DNA of 64,000 nucleotides from Candidatus Electrothrix scaldis (GTDB taxonomy: Bacteria > Desulfobacterota > Desulfobulbia > Desulfobulbales > Desulfobulbaceae): the NCBI GenBank assembly GCA_033584155.1, contig CP138355.1:3543826-3607825 (forward strand), written 5' to 3'. Positions 35,819 through 43,604 of the stretch are shown here, piece by piece. Position numbers and translations under genes: made by a program. The first letter of the stretch is position 1, and every line of letters begins with the position of its first letter. Below the pieces are notes generated by a model. That model did not search any database, was not told where the DNA came from, and worked only from the letters and a program-made list of their open reading frames with translations.

Positions 35819-36118
35819 ATGAAAGCACCCAATCCTAATTCCCCGGCCTTTAAAACCATCGTTCGCGGTCGCATCAGAGGTCATGAACACGTGCAGGGCA
35901 AAAAGAAAGACTCCAAGGGATTTTACAAAACCACAGTTATTCACCCTGCTCAGGATGAATACAGCCATCCCAGTACTTTTGCTGTTAATGCCTCAGCCCC
36001 GCTTGGTCCTGACAATCAGGATGTGGCGGTTATCTGCAACCTGCGCCCTTACAACCGGAACGGTTTTAACAACCTTCAGCTCTGGCTGGATGAGGAACCC
36101 GGCGACACAGAGAACTAA
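35819..36118 (+). CDS. ssDNA-binding protein, gene V-like
   Basis: This 99-residue beta-rich protein has aromatic and basic residues spaced as in small OB-fold ssDNA-binding proteins (VRGRIRGHEHVQGKKKDSKG, YNRNGFNNLQLWL) and an acidic tail (DEEPGDTEN). Size and position after rep fit the filamentous phage pV role of coating plus-strand DNA for export. AAGGAGATAACGTC precedes the ATG. Assignment is mostly from context. Confidence 0.6.
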   Translation: MKAPNPNSPAFKTIVRGRIRGHEHVQGKKKDSKGFYKTTVIHPAQDEYSHPSTFAVNASAPLGPDNQDVAVICNLRPYNRNGFNNLQLWLDEEPGDTEN

Positions 36119-36149
36119 GCAGGTAGAAGCCTGATTTTTCTTTCTTTCG

Positions 36150-36285
36150 GTCAGCACGCCAGGGCAGCAGGTCGGCCACTAGTCGCAAGCAGCTTTCTTG
36201 AGCTTTCTCTTAAATGGGCGAAGCCCCAAACTCTAAGAGCTCAAAGAAAGATGACGCGCGTGGCCAGACTGTCGCCCGTGCTGAC
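36150..36285. other. large intergenic inverted-repeat structure, candidate phage origin/packaging signal
   Basis: Outer arms GTCAGCACG and CGTGCTGAC pair, followed inward by GGCCAC with GTGGCC and by CTTTCTTGAGCT with AGCTCAAAGAAAG, closing on GGGCGAAGCCC. The cruciform spans most of the gap between the ssDNA-binding gene and the virion genes, where filamentous phages keep their intergenic origin and packaging hairpin. Confidence 0.55.
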
Positions 36286-36369
36286 ATGACTTGTTATCCC
36301 CCTGGGTATGGTATTTATTCTGATGATTTTTTTTGTTTTCTTCCTTAATTCCAACTCCTGTGAATCATT

Positions 36370-36648
36370 ATGCCTCAACTTATTTTAACTCCAAAGCAAT
36401 CAGGCCGTTTCTCTTTTTTTCTTTCCAGCCATTTCTATTACTGGCTGTCCGCTCTTTTTTCAAGTCTCTATCAACTTCTTGAAAATGACTATTCCGGCAT
36501 GTTTCTATGTATTGGTTTTTTCAGTCTTATTTATTCCGTCGTTCTTTTTGTGGTTTCAGATATCACCTTGTGCGACTCTATAGAGAATATAGTCAGATCA
36601 GAATTCAACAAGCTCTCTTCCGAAGACTCTAACCACGGTAGGCTATGA
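36370..36648 (+). CDS. small two-helix membrane protein of the phage
   Basis: The 92-residue product has hydrophobic segments at about 20-38 and 46-68 and a charged C-terminus (NIVRSEFNKLSSEDSNHG). The upstream leader TTCCAACTCCTGTGAATC closely matches that of rep. Its stop overlaps the next start (ATGA). Function unknown; a minor virion or assembly protein is likely by position. Confidence 0.6.
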   Translation: MPQLILTPKQSGRFSFFLSSHFYYWLSALFSSLYQLLENDYSGMFLCIGFFSLIYSVVLFVVSDITLCDSIENIVRSEFNKLSSEDSNHGRL

Positions 36649-36764
36649 CCTTTAAAGATTTGCTGAATATTTCATTACTTATTCTTTTCTTGGTCGCTTA
36701 TTTTGTTTTGCTTCCTTTAGCTTTTCCAGGGTTCTTTGATTTTTCCGTTGGTGGTAAACCGTGA
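36645..36764 (+). CDS. 39-residue single-helix membrane protein
   Basis: The frame begins MTFKDLLNISLLILFLVAYF and ends FDFSVGGKP, with one hydrophobic helix. Both ends overlap neighbours by four bases (ATGA and GTGA), which strongly suggests coupled translation. Size and charge pattern resemble filamentous phage pVII/pIX-type minor coat proteins. Confidence 0.6.
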   Translation: MTFKDLLNISLLILFLVAYFVLLPLAFPGFFDFSVGGKP

Positions 36765-37396
36765 CACGTAAAGACCTTGCCTGCCTTCTTATGCTGATCG
36801 ATCATATCGGGGCTGTATTCTTCCCTGATGTTGTTCTGCTCCGCATTGTGGGCAGGCTGGCCTTGCCATTGTTCGCTTATCAGGTCGCCCTGGGCATTCG
36901 TCATACCTCAGACACAGGCCGGTATTTCCTCCGGCTGTTTGGGTTCGCTTTGCTTGCTCAGCCTTTTTTCATGCTGCTTTTCCACACAACCCAGCTTAAT
37001 ATTCTGTTTTCCTTCTCCCTTTTTGTCTTGCTTGTTCATCTTTACCTTGGGGAAAAATGGTTGTTATTCGTTCTGATTTTCTTCTCCTTCCCCCTTTTGG
37101 AAAAGGCCTATGGTTTTGAATACGGCTATTACGCTTTTGCTTTGGTTCCTGTGTTCTGTGTTTCTGTTGAAGGTCCTGATCCTTCTTTGGCCATTTTTCT
37201 CTTCGCTCTTCTGAATCTTACCTGGGTTTTAGGTGGTTTTCTTCCACCTCTTCAAATTTTCAGCCTAGCATCTTTGCCTCTTATTTATATCGAGGTTAAA
37301 CATGTTGATTTTAAACTAGGTAAATATTTTTATTACTTTTTTTATCCAATTCATTTAGCCGTTTTGCTTGGGTGGCGTTATGTTTTTGCTATATAA
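36761..37396 (+). CDS. TraX-family membrane acyltransferase-like protein
   Basis: This 211-residue polytopic protein matches the TraX layout: KDLACLLMLIDHIGAVFFP near the N-terminus, then RIVGRLALPLFAYQVALGI and a late YFYYFFYPIHLAVLLG block. TraX N-acetylates F-plasmid pilin. It starts with GTG overlapping the previous stop, and its end overlaps the next gene. Its place among coat genes suggests it could acetylate a phage coat protein or host pilin. The family match is clear; the role here is inferred. Confidence 0.82.
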   Translation: MTRKDLACLLMLIDHIGAVFFPDVVLLRIVGRLALPLFAYQVALGIRHTSDTGRYFLRLFGFALLAQPFFMLLFHTTQLNILFSFSLFVLLVHLYLGEKWLLFVLIFFSFPLLEKAYGFEYGYYAFALVPVFCVSVEGPDPSLAIFLFALLNLTWVLGGFLPPLQIFSLASLPLIYIEVKHVDFKLGKYFYYFFYPIHLAVLLGWRYVFAI

Positions 37397-37601
37397 GCTT
37401 TATCTCTTCATCTGCTTTTTATTCGGTGTTTTTTTTCTTGACCCCTCTGGTGCTTTTGCAACCCAGTTGGATCAGATTGTAGAAAATGACGCTGTAGTCA
37501 TTGAGCGTCTTGGTCATATTGAAAATGTGTTGTCGGTACAGGTCGGCGCCACCTGTATCGTTGTTTTAATCTTGGCATGGTCGGTTGTCCGAGGGAGGTA
37601 A
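37380..37601 (+). CDS. small phage membrane protein, possible minor coat protein
   Basis: This 73-residue product has a signal-peptide-like N-terminus (FLLYKLYLFICFLFGVFFL, with a possible cleavage after AFA). A short amphipathic segment follows (QLDQIVENDAVVIERLGHIE), then a C-terminal helix (TCIVVLILAWSVVRGR). The ATG at 37380 overlaps the traX-like gene by 17 bases. The layout resembles a small processed virion protein. Confidence 0.6.
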   Translation: MFLLYKLYLFICFLFGVFFLDPSGAFATQLDQIVENDAVVIERLGHIENVLSVQVGATCIVVLILAWSVVRGR

Positions 37602-37602
37602 T

Positions 37603-37740
37603 ATGCCGACTGATTTTGTTTTCTATTGGTCTATTGGTTTGGGGCTCGCCACAGTTTCCGGTTTTTTTGGTATGGGCCTCGGTATGGCACATTATTTTTT
37701 TGAAAGGAGTACATATGTTTTCGATGATTCGAGGTATTAA
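37603..37740 (+). CDS. 45-residue phage membrane protein
   Basis: The frame begins MPTDFVFYWSIGLGLATVSG and has one glycine-rich helix. AGGGAGG lies just before the ATG. Its last 26 bases overlap the start of the major coat gene in another frame, and the coat ribosome site lies inside it. It is a candidate pVII/pIX-type protein. Confidence 0.55.
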   Translation: MPTDFVFYWSIGLGLATVSGFFGMGLGMAHYFFERSTYVFDDSRY

Positions 37741-38017
37741 AAAATCCTTGAAGGTTCAAGGTCTCAAGGGTAGTCGTTCCTTGCGTGGTAGTTTTTTTCT
37801 TTCAGTAATGCTTGTTGCGTTTTTTGCTGCTGTTCCTGCCTTCGCTACGCCCACTGATTGGTCCACTGCTATCCCCTGGACTACTGTCGTTGGTGTTATT
37901 TCTGCTCTTGTTTTGGCTGCTGTTGCTGCTGCTGCAACACTTTTCGGCGGATTCCAGGGCTTGAAGGCTGCAATGTCTGCATTCACCCAGGTTGTTGCAA
38001 GGTCTTTTGGTCGTTAA
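37715..38017 (+). CDS. filamentous phage major coat protein (pVIII-like)
   Basis: The 100-residue precursor has a long basic N-terminus, a hydrophobic signal segment (FFLSVMLVAFFAAVPAFA) and cleavage after AFA. The mature part of about 56 residues has a short acidic/polar start (TPTDWS), a hydrophobic helix (VVGVISALVLAAVAAAATLF) and a basic end (ARSFGR). That is the classic pVIII layout. AAAGGAG lies 6 bases before the ATG, the strongest ribosome site in the cluster. A start at 37577 is rejected because it bypasses this site. Confidence 0.85.
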   Translation: MFSMIRGIKKSLKVQGLKGSRSLRGSFFLSVMLVAFFAAVPAFATPTDWSTAIPWTTVVGVISALVLAAVAAAATLFGGFQGLKAAMSAFTQVVARSFGR

Positions 38018-38043
38018 TTCTCTTTCTTAGGGAGGTGGAGGGG

Positions 38044-39558
38044 GTGACCCCTCCTTTCCATTTTTTGAAAAGATTCTTCCTTTCTTTTTTTCTTTTTTTT
38101 CTTTTTCCTTCTCTTTCTTTTTCTCAAGAAGAACTTCCATCTTGCGCTAGGTATGAGCTACATATCCAAACGTTAGGCGGTGATCGTAGTACTAATACTC
38201 CTCATGCCTCTGACCTTGATGCTCAGGCGGCTTGTACTGCTGATCATGGTTCTCCTTGTCCTTGTTCTATTAGTAATGCATCTCCTCCGGATGGTAGTGT
38301 TGTTGAGTATTATTATTGTTATCATCGAGATAATGGTGATGTTTACTATCCTGTTTGCCAAAATTGCGCTGATACTATCGATGCTTCGGGGGTTTGTGAT
38401 TCTGGCCCCGATGGTCGTTGTGATAGTTGTGAGGAGAAAGCGCCCTGTGAATGTGCTAATAGAGGCGGTGTCATCTGGGATGATGACGACCATACCCTTT
38501 GTAGGTATCATTGTAGAGATGATGAAGATTGTCCTGATTCTGATTATGATGGTTTGCCTGATTGCTGTGGGGGTAATCTTGATTGTCCAGATTCTGACGG
38601 TGATGGAATCTATGACTGTTGTGGCGATGGTGGTCAATGCGAGGATTCAGACAGTGATGGCACCCCGGATGCCTGCGACGCCTGCCCTGATGATCCATCT
38701 ATAAGTGAGAAAGAAATTTGTAGTTATGAGGTCTCATCTTATTGTGATGGTGTTAATAATTATAATGCCGGTGATGTCTGCGGTACTTGGACCACAACCT
38801 GTGATGGTGACGGTTGTCGATCTAATGGGGATCAGTATATACAAGAGTCAGGATCTCAATGTGATTTTGCTTGTTGTGAGCAGGTCGGTTGTGAAACAGT
38901 GCGTTGTGATGTAGACCCCGAAACCTGTGAACCTCGTACTTGTGATTGTCCAGATGGTCAGGACACTTGTGCAGAGTGTAAAGATCCCGATTGTACCTGT
39001 GATGACGGTTCCGATACGTGTGTAGAATGCCAGCTCCCTGAAGATGGTTCTGGTGATCCCGCTGATGGTTGTGAATGTCCAAACGGTGAGGAAGCTTGTT
39101 CTCAGTGTCAAGATCCATCTTGCACTTGTGATGACGGTTCAACGGACCCTTGCCCTGAATGTCAATATCCTCCTCCTTCTTCTTCTGGGGGTGGTGGTGA
39201 TGGTGGTGATGGTGGTATTCCTGACTCCATCAGTATTGGTGGTTGTATGTTGGATCTTACCGAGTTGAAAGAATTTCTTAGTACAGATGCTGCATTTCCT
39301 TTTAATTTTCTTTATGCAATTCAGTCCTTTTTTTCTCCTTTTTTATCTCTTTCTCCTGAAACTCCTGTGCTTCATGTTGATATTGATTTGCCACGTGGTC
39401 CGTTTCTTTATATCCCTGACTCCCTTAATTTTGTTATTGATTTTTCACCTTTAGATTTTATCGCTGTTCTTTTACGTAAGGTTCAAATGATAATTTGGGC
39501 GGTTATTATGTTCAAATATATTATTCGTCGTTATGATAACGTTTTTGGGGTGGCGTGA
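38044..39558 (+). CDS. phage adsorption protein (pIII-like) with Ca-binding and Cys-rich repeats
   Basis: This 504-residue product starts at GTG 38044, nine bases after GGAGG. A signal peptide (FLSFFLFFLFPSLSFS) is followed by a Cys-rich ectodomain. Residues of about 160-230 hold thrombospondin type 3-like repeats (CPDSDYDGLPDCC, DSDGDGIYDCC, DSDSDGTPDACDACPDD) expected to bind calcium. Further short Cys modules (CTCDDGSDTCVEC) and a Ser/Gly linker follow. A C-terminal hydrophobic anchor is present (FIAVLLRKVQMIIWAVIMF). Position and anchor match pIII proteins that bind the host receptor. Confidence 0.75.
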   Translation: MTPPFHFLKRFFLSFFLFFLFPSLSFSQEELPSCARYELHIQTLGGDRSTNTPHASDLDAQAACTADHGSPCPCSISNASPPDGSVVEYYYCYHRDNGDVYYPVCQNCADTIDASGVCDSGPDGRCDSCEEKAPCECANRGGVIWDDDDHTLCRYHCRDDEDCPDSDYDGLPDCCGGNLDCPDSDGDGIYDCCGDGGQCEDSDSDGTPDACDACPDDPSISEKEICSYEVSSYCDGVNNYNAGDVCGTWTTTCDGDGCRSNGDQYIQESGSQCDFACCEQVGCETVRCDVDPETCEPRTCDCPDGQDTCAECKDPDCTCDDGSDTCVECQLPEDGSGDPADGCECPNGEEACSQCQDPSCTCDDGSTDPCPECQYPPPSSSGGGGDGGDGGIPDSISIGGCMLDLTELKEFLSTDAAFPFNFLYAIQSFFSPFLSLSPETPVLHVDIDLPRGPFLYIPDSLNFVIDFSPLDFIAVLLRKVQMIIWAVIMFKYIIRRYDNVFGVA

Positions 39559-39857
39559 TGTTTGTTGACGTTTTTAGAGCTCTTGTAGATTCTTTTCAGT
39601 ATCTTTTTTGTGTATTTGTTAATGGTCTTTATGACTTGTGTTTTGTCCTTATAAAGACCTTTGCTTTTTTTATGCCTGATTTCTCAGTTCCTTCTTATCT
39701 TACTTCTGCTGCTTGGACTACTGAAATGTTGCAGCTTATTGCTTTTTTTATCCCCGTTGAATTCGCTCTTTATGTTCTTTTCCCCGTTTTTCTTGCTGTG
39801 GAATTGAATCTTCGTGTCGTTCTTCCTCTCTCTCGTGCTTTGTTTGATCTTTTTTAA
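39558..39857 (+). CDS. pVI-like minor coat protein
   Basis: This 99-residue protein has three hydrophobic segments (FVNGLYDLCFVLIKTFAFFM, LQLIAFFIPVEFALYVLF, and a C-terminal helix), matching the size and topology of pVI. It starts one base inside the adhesin stop (GTGATG) and ends at the zot start (TAATGA). In Ff phages pVI and pIII cap the end released last. Confidence 0.7.
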   Translation: MFVDVFRALVDSFQYLFCVFVNGLYDLCFVLIKTFAFFMPDFSVPSYLTSAAWTTEMLQLIAFFIPVEFALYVLFPVFLAVELNLRVVLPLSRALFDLF

Positions 39858-40741
39858 TGAGGATTCTTATGTCTGTTGAATTATTGTGGTCTTATACTGG
39901 CGGTGGAAAATCAATGTATGCAATGACTCGTGCCCAAGAACACCTTTTTGAGGGTGGAATTGTCGGTTTAAATTTTCACCTTGAAGAAGACTGGGCTTTT
40001 ATCATGGCTTTGAGTCATCCTGATGTTATAAAGGGTACTCTTGATTACGAAGATTGCGTTAAAAGTCTCCTTGATCGTTGCTTTTATATTGGCCAGGTTC
40101 ATACTTGCTATGAGTTGGCCGAAAAATATAAGGATCGCTGTGTAGGTTATGCTGCTAAGCGATTTGAGCGCAAAATTCTCATTGTTATCGATGAGGCTGG
40201 TTTGTATCTCAATACCCGCGATTATCGTAAAAATTTTCCTTGGGTAGAGTTTTTTACGCAGCACAGAAAGCTCGGTCTTGATATCATACTTATTGCTCAC
40301 CATATCCGTTTTATTGATAACCAGGCTCAGCACCTTATTTCTTACACTACCCGTGTTGTCAATCTACATGAAGAGCTGAGGATACCCGGAACTCGTGTGC
40401 GCTGGCCATGGGTCTTTTTTATTTATGTCTCCCGGCCTCGTACTGGTGGCCGTTCCCATATTTCCTTTTCCCGCTTCTCCTGGTCTATAGCTGAATTGTA
40501 TGACACCTTCGCTGTTTTTGCTTTTGATAAGCTCTCCGGTATCTTGGAAACCCAGGGGTCTTTTTATAAGTCGACCCTTAAAGTTTATGAGAAGAACATA
40601 CCAAAGGCAGAGTCACCCTTTGCGGTAAAGCAGGGTAAAAGGGACTGGCTTGATTTTCTCACTGATAAAAAGACGCAGCAGACGGACACAGCCGACCCAG
40701 CTTGCTGTGGTGGGCTGTGTCCGGCTGATGTGGCTGCTTGA
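39857..40741 (+). CDS. Zot-like assembly ATPase (pI)
   Basis: This 294-residue protein has an N-terminal Walker A, ELLWSYTGGGKSMYAMTRAQ, and Walker B KILIVIDEAGLYLNTRD, followed by FTQHRKLGLDIILIAHH. These are the hallmarks of filamentous phage pI/Zot ATPases, which drive virion extrusion. No clear transmembrane helix is seen apart from a weak WVFFIYV segment. No pIV secretin gene follows, so a host secretin is probably used. The start could be 39857 or the ATG at 39869. Confidence 0.85.
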   Translation: MRILMSVELLWSYTGGGKSMYAMTRAQEHLFEGGIVGLNFHLEEDWAFIMALSHPDVIKGTLDYEDCVKSLLDRCFYIGQVHTCYELAEKYKDRCVGYAAKRFERKILIVIDEAGLYLNTRDYRKNFPWVEFFTQHRKLGLDIILIAHHIRFIDNQAQHLISYTTRVVNLHEELRIPGTRVRWPWVFFIYVSRPRTGGRSHISFSRFSWSIAELYDTFAVFAFDKLSGILETQGSFYKSTLKVYEKNIPKAESPFAVKQGKRDWLDFLTDKKTQQTDTADPACCGGLCPADVAA

Positions 40742-40752
40742 AAGGAGGGTAT

Positions 40753-40917
40753 ATGGAACAGATTTTTTTCTTTGGCTTTTCCTGCTATTTGTTGGCGGTC
40801 CTGGGGTTTGTTTATCGCTGTTTTGCTTATCATCGGGCATCTGTTCAACGTTCCTTTGTGCTCCAAACCCAGTGCCGTGGCTGCTGTGTTGATTTTACTT
40901 TAATGAAGAATGGGTGA
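40753..40917 (+). CDS. 54-residue single-helix phage protein
   Basis: The frame begins MEQIFFFGFSCYLLAVLGFV and has a cysteine-rich tail (CRGCCVDF). AAAGGAGGG precedes the ATG at ideal spacing. It follows zot by 11 bases. Function unknown. Confidence 0.6.
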   Translation: MEQIFFFGFSCYLLAVLGFVYRCFAYHRASVQRSFVLQTQCRGCCVDFTLMKNG

Positions 40918-41066
40918 TATATGTTTTCTCATTTTTTTTCTTTTTGTGTTTCCAGGCCGGTAGGTTTTTTTGATGTTTTTTTTTGGGGGAGCGTTGCTGT
41001 TTATATTTTTTTAGGTATGGCTGCTATGTGTGGTTACCCTGGCCTTGATCCCTCTGTTTTTTCTTA

Positions 41067-42740
41067 CCTAAATCCTGCAATTAGTTGAAAGGGTATCGTA
41101 AAAATAGTATAATCCTCAATATGTTAAAGGTAAAATTACTACAGAAGAGGGTCACTATTTTTATGAAGTCTAAACAGAATAAACGATCTGCCCGAGTCTC
41201 GCCCAAAAAAATACAAATTAATAAAGGAGCAAAAGGGGTTACAGCACAGGCAGGCTTGATTCCTGCCGTAAAGTTCCTGCAAAAACATAATGTTGGCCAG
41301 CTTATCCAGGAAACTTTAGAACATCAACGCGGAGCCACCGCCACTTATGATGCAGTTGATATAATATTTCTCCCTTTGATAGCTATTATCGGCGGAGCTC
41401 GTTCTATCAGCAATATTGCAACAGTCTGGGCAGATAGCGTACTTTGCCGGATAGCAGGATGGCGGTTAATCCCGGACGAAACAACCTTTGGCCGCCTTTT
41501 TCGAACATTCAGCTATCGTCATATCAATAACCTGGAAGTTCTTAATCATCGGTTGCGTGCTCGCATGTGGCGTAAGGGATTGCGATCCGGGAAAAGTAAA
41601 GTCGGTGCAGCCCACTGTCTGGTTGTTGATGTGGATTCCACAGAAAAGACGGTATACGGTTCTCAGCAAGGAGCGGCCAAAGGGTTTAATCCACATAAAC
41701 GCGGTGCAAAATCGTATCATCCTCTGCTTGCATTTTGCGCTGAAAGCAAAGAGATATTGCAAGGGTGGCTTCGATGCGGCAATGCCTATACAAGTAATGG
41801 TATTGTCGAGTTTACCAAGCAACTTCTGGCACACCTTCCCAATGGAACCCGGATTTTGTTCAGGGGCGACAGCGGTTTTTTTGTTGGTGCCCTGCTTGAT
41901 CTTTTGGATCAGTATGGTCATAGTTACCTGATCAAGGTTAAGCTCAAGGGGCTGGTCACCCTTCTGTCCAAACAATCCTGGGAGCCGGTCCCCGGGCAGG
42001 CCGGTTGGGAACAATGTATCTTTTTTCATAAATGTACGACCTGGTCTTCGACCCGACTCTTTGTTGCGGTCCGCAGAGAGAAACCGGCTGACCCGGCAAA
42101 ACCAGCGACCCTGTTTGAGATGAAGGAGTTCGATTACTTCTGTTATGTGGTCAGTGAGATTGCTGATCCATGGCAGGTCCACAAACGATACGGCCAACGA
42201 GCAACTTGTGAAACCTGGATTGAGGAAGCAAAAAACCAGACTGCGTTGGTACATATCAAGACAGAAGATTTCTGGGCAAATAGTGTGTTGTTTCAAACTG
42301 CTATTCTGGCATACAACACGATACGATGGATGGCTTTATTGAGCGGTAATGCTGTATTACGTCGCTGGGAGCCAGGTACAATTCGTACATTTCTCGTTCG
42401 GGTGGCTGGGAAGTATACTACTGGTGGACGGCAGCAAAAGCTATTTGTTCCCGAACGAATGCTGTATTCCACTCAGTGGGATGACTGGGTGGCGGTGGGG
42501 CTGTACTGACCAGCACTACTACCTCTTTTTTTGAAATATTTTTTTCCATCAACAGGATTAGTGCGTCTTGTGGGGCAAAATATTCTACTTGATCAGCCTT
42601 AAAGAGGCATCTGCTTATCTGGAAACAGCACTTTTCGGTGTTTTTTACTATCAACTGATAACTATTTTCAGAATTTTTGGTTTTCTACAACACCAAATGG
42701 TTAGTCATTTGAGCCAAAAAGATCAATTGCAGGATTTAGG
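41067..42740 (+). mobile_element. IS1380-family element, copy 1
   Basis: The element is 1674 bp. Terminal inverted repeats CCTAAATCCTGCAATT lie at both ends, with 5-bp target duplication TCTTA at 41062-41066 and 42741-42745. Copy 2 at 52989-54662 has the same length and appears identical. It is inserted in the last phage late gene. Confidence 0.93.
41163..42509 (+). CDS. IS1380-family transposase, copy 1
   Basis: From the ATG at 41163 (MKSKQNKRS) the product has 448 residues. It contains the IS1380-type DDE core: LVVDVDSTEKTVYGSQ (first Asp), RILFRGDSGFF (second Asp) and CETWIEEAKN (Glu). A start at 41085 would add 26 residues. The gene is intact. Confidence 0.9.
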   Translation: MKSKQNKRSARVSPKKIQINKGAKGVTAQAGLIPAVKFLQKHNVGQLIQETLEHQRGATATYDAVDIIFLPLIAIIGGARSISNIATVWADSVLCRIAGWRLIPDETTFGRLFRTFSYRHINNLEVLNHRLRARMWRKGLRSGKSKVGAAHCLVVDVDSTEKTVYGSQQGAAKGFNPHKRGAKSYHPLLAFCAESKEILQGWLRCGNAYTSNGIVEFTKQLLAHLPNGTRILFRGDSGFFVGALLDLLDQYGHSYLIKVKLKGLVTLLSKQSWEPVPGQAGWEQCIFFHKCTTWSSTRLFVAVRREKPADPAKPATLFEMKEFDYFCYVVSEIADPWQVHKRYGQRATCETWIEEAKNQTALVHIKTEDFWANSVLFQTAILAYNTIRWMALLSGNAVLRRWEPGTIRTFLVRVAGKYTTGGRQQKLFVPERMLYSTQWDDWVAVGLY

Positions 42741-42911
42741 TCTTATTCTGATAATCCAGATTTATTTTTTTTGTATGGCCTCTTTCTTGCGATCGTCTTT
42801 CTTTTGGATTTTTTCTCTGATTATCGTCTTCGGAAGAAATCATTTGACCAGGAAAGTGTTACGATCATGCCCCGCAGCGGCTCCGATCCGAGCAGATCCG
42901 ACGCCAGGTAA

Positions 42912-43217
42912 CGGCTAAAATGTTACGAATTGCCCTTTTTTCGGTAAAACAGTGTTACGATTGATGCACTTGCAATCAATTATCAACTAATACCAATTTT
43001 AAAAAAAATTTGTTCACTTTTTAAAGTGACCGCCGGAGGCATCCCTTAAAATAAAAAAGAACAAGAGGAAAACTTGTTTTTCCTTCTTGGATGCCCTTCA
43101 CTCACTTGACCAGTGGGGTTCTGTCAAGAAAAAAATTATGAGTTCTTTTGCTTAGATGTCTTATCTATCTACCTCTCTCTCAGGTCCCTGCTCTTATTTT
43201 TTTCTTTACAGGTTCCC
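42912..43217. other. phage 3' intergenic region with terminator-like stem
   Basis: No gene is visible. A long stem pairs GGCATCC (43036) with GGATGCC (43087) and AACAAG (43060) with CTTGTT (43073), with T-runs after the inner stem. It probably ends the virion operon before the excisionase and integrase genes. TGTTACGA motifs recur at 42864, 42919 and 42953. Confidence 0.45.
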
Positions 43218-43604
43218 ATGCAGTCAAGTACCCGGCGAAGCCGCACTTTAACACAGGACCAGGCCGATAACATGAGCGCCTTTATAGATGAAAACCTGGG
43301 CCGGTGCATGTCAGCACAAGAGGTTGCCGAGTTCCTTCAGTGTGATGTTTCCACGGTCTATCGGAAATATGACCAGTTGGGCGGCATTAAACTGGGGACA
43401 CGATACAGATTTTTTGAAAGGAGTTTAGTGAATGCCGTATTACGACAAGCGGAGAGGCAAATGGACAGCACAGGTCAGGATCAACGGAAAGAAAATTCAA
43501 AGCCAACACGACAGCGAAGAAGAAGCCGAGATCTGGGAAGAGAAAAAGTTGAAGGAAATGGGCCTGGAGAGCAACCGACAGACAGCCACGGTCTCCTTGT
43601 TTGA
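43218..43604 (+). CDS. excisionase-like helix-turn-helix protein
   Basis: This 128-residue product starts at the ATG at 43218. The central CMSAQEVAEFLQCDVSTVYRKYDQ is an excisionase/MerR-like helix-turn-helix followed by a wing (IKLGTRYRFFERSL). The C-terminus is basic and shares 173 bases with the start of the integrase gene in another frame. It probably controls excision direction. Confidence 0.7.
   Translation: MQSSTRRSRTLTQDQADNMSAFIDENLGRCMSAQEVAEFLQCDVSTVYRKYDQLGGIKLGTRYRFFERSLVNAVLRQAERQMDSTGQDQRKENSKPTRQRRRSRDLGREKVEGNGPGEQPTDSHGLLV

Larger units (their letters stand above)
40921..42911 (+). pseudogene. phage membrane protein gene interrupted by IS1380
   Basis: The gene starts at ATG 40921 (MFSHFFSFCVSRPVGFFDVF) and is broken at 41066 by the IS. 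After the IS, with one TCTTA removed, the frame continues as SDNPDLFFLYGLFLAIVFLL and ends at TAA 42909-42911. The restored protein has about 102 residues with two hydrophobic helices. With the IS present it terminates early at NPAIS. Original function unknown. Confidence 0.8.

Noticed and set aside
38173-39268. Minus- and plus-strand frames rich in Ile/Thr/His or Val/Met over the adhesin gene
   Set aside because: They are by-products of the Asp/Cys repeat codons (GAT/TGT) in other frames. The adhesin frame has a signal peptide, an anchor and coupled neighbours.
39857-40741. Zonula occludens toxin activity
   Set aside because: The protein is a phage assembly ATPase by its Walker motifs and position. 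The Zot name reflects homology only; the toxin-active C-terminal peptide is not evident.
41466-42296. Long antisense frame in the IS1380 copies
   Set aside because: It is antisense to the DDE transposase, has no known domain, and appears identically in both IS copies.
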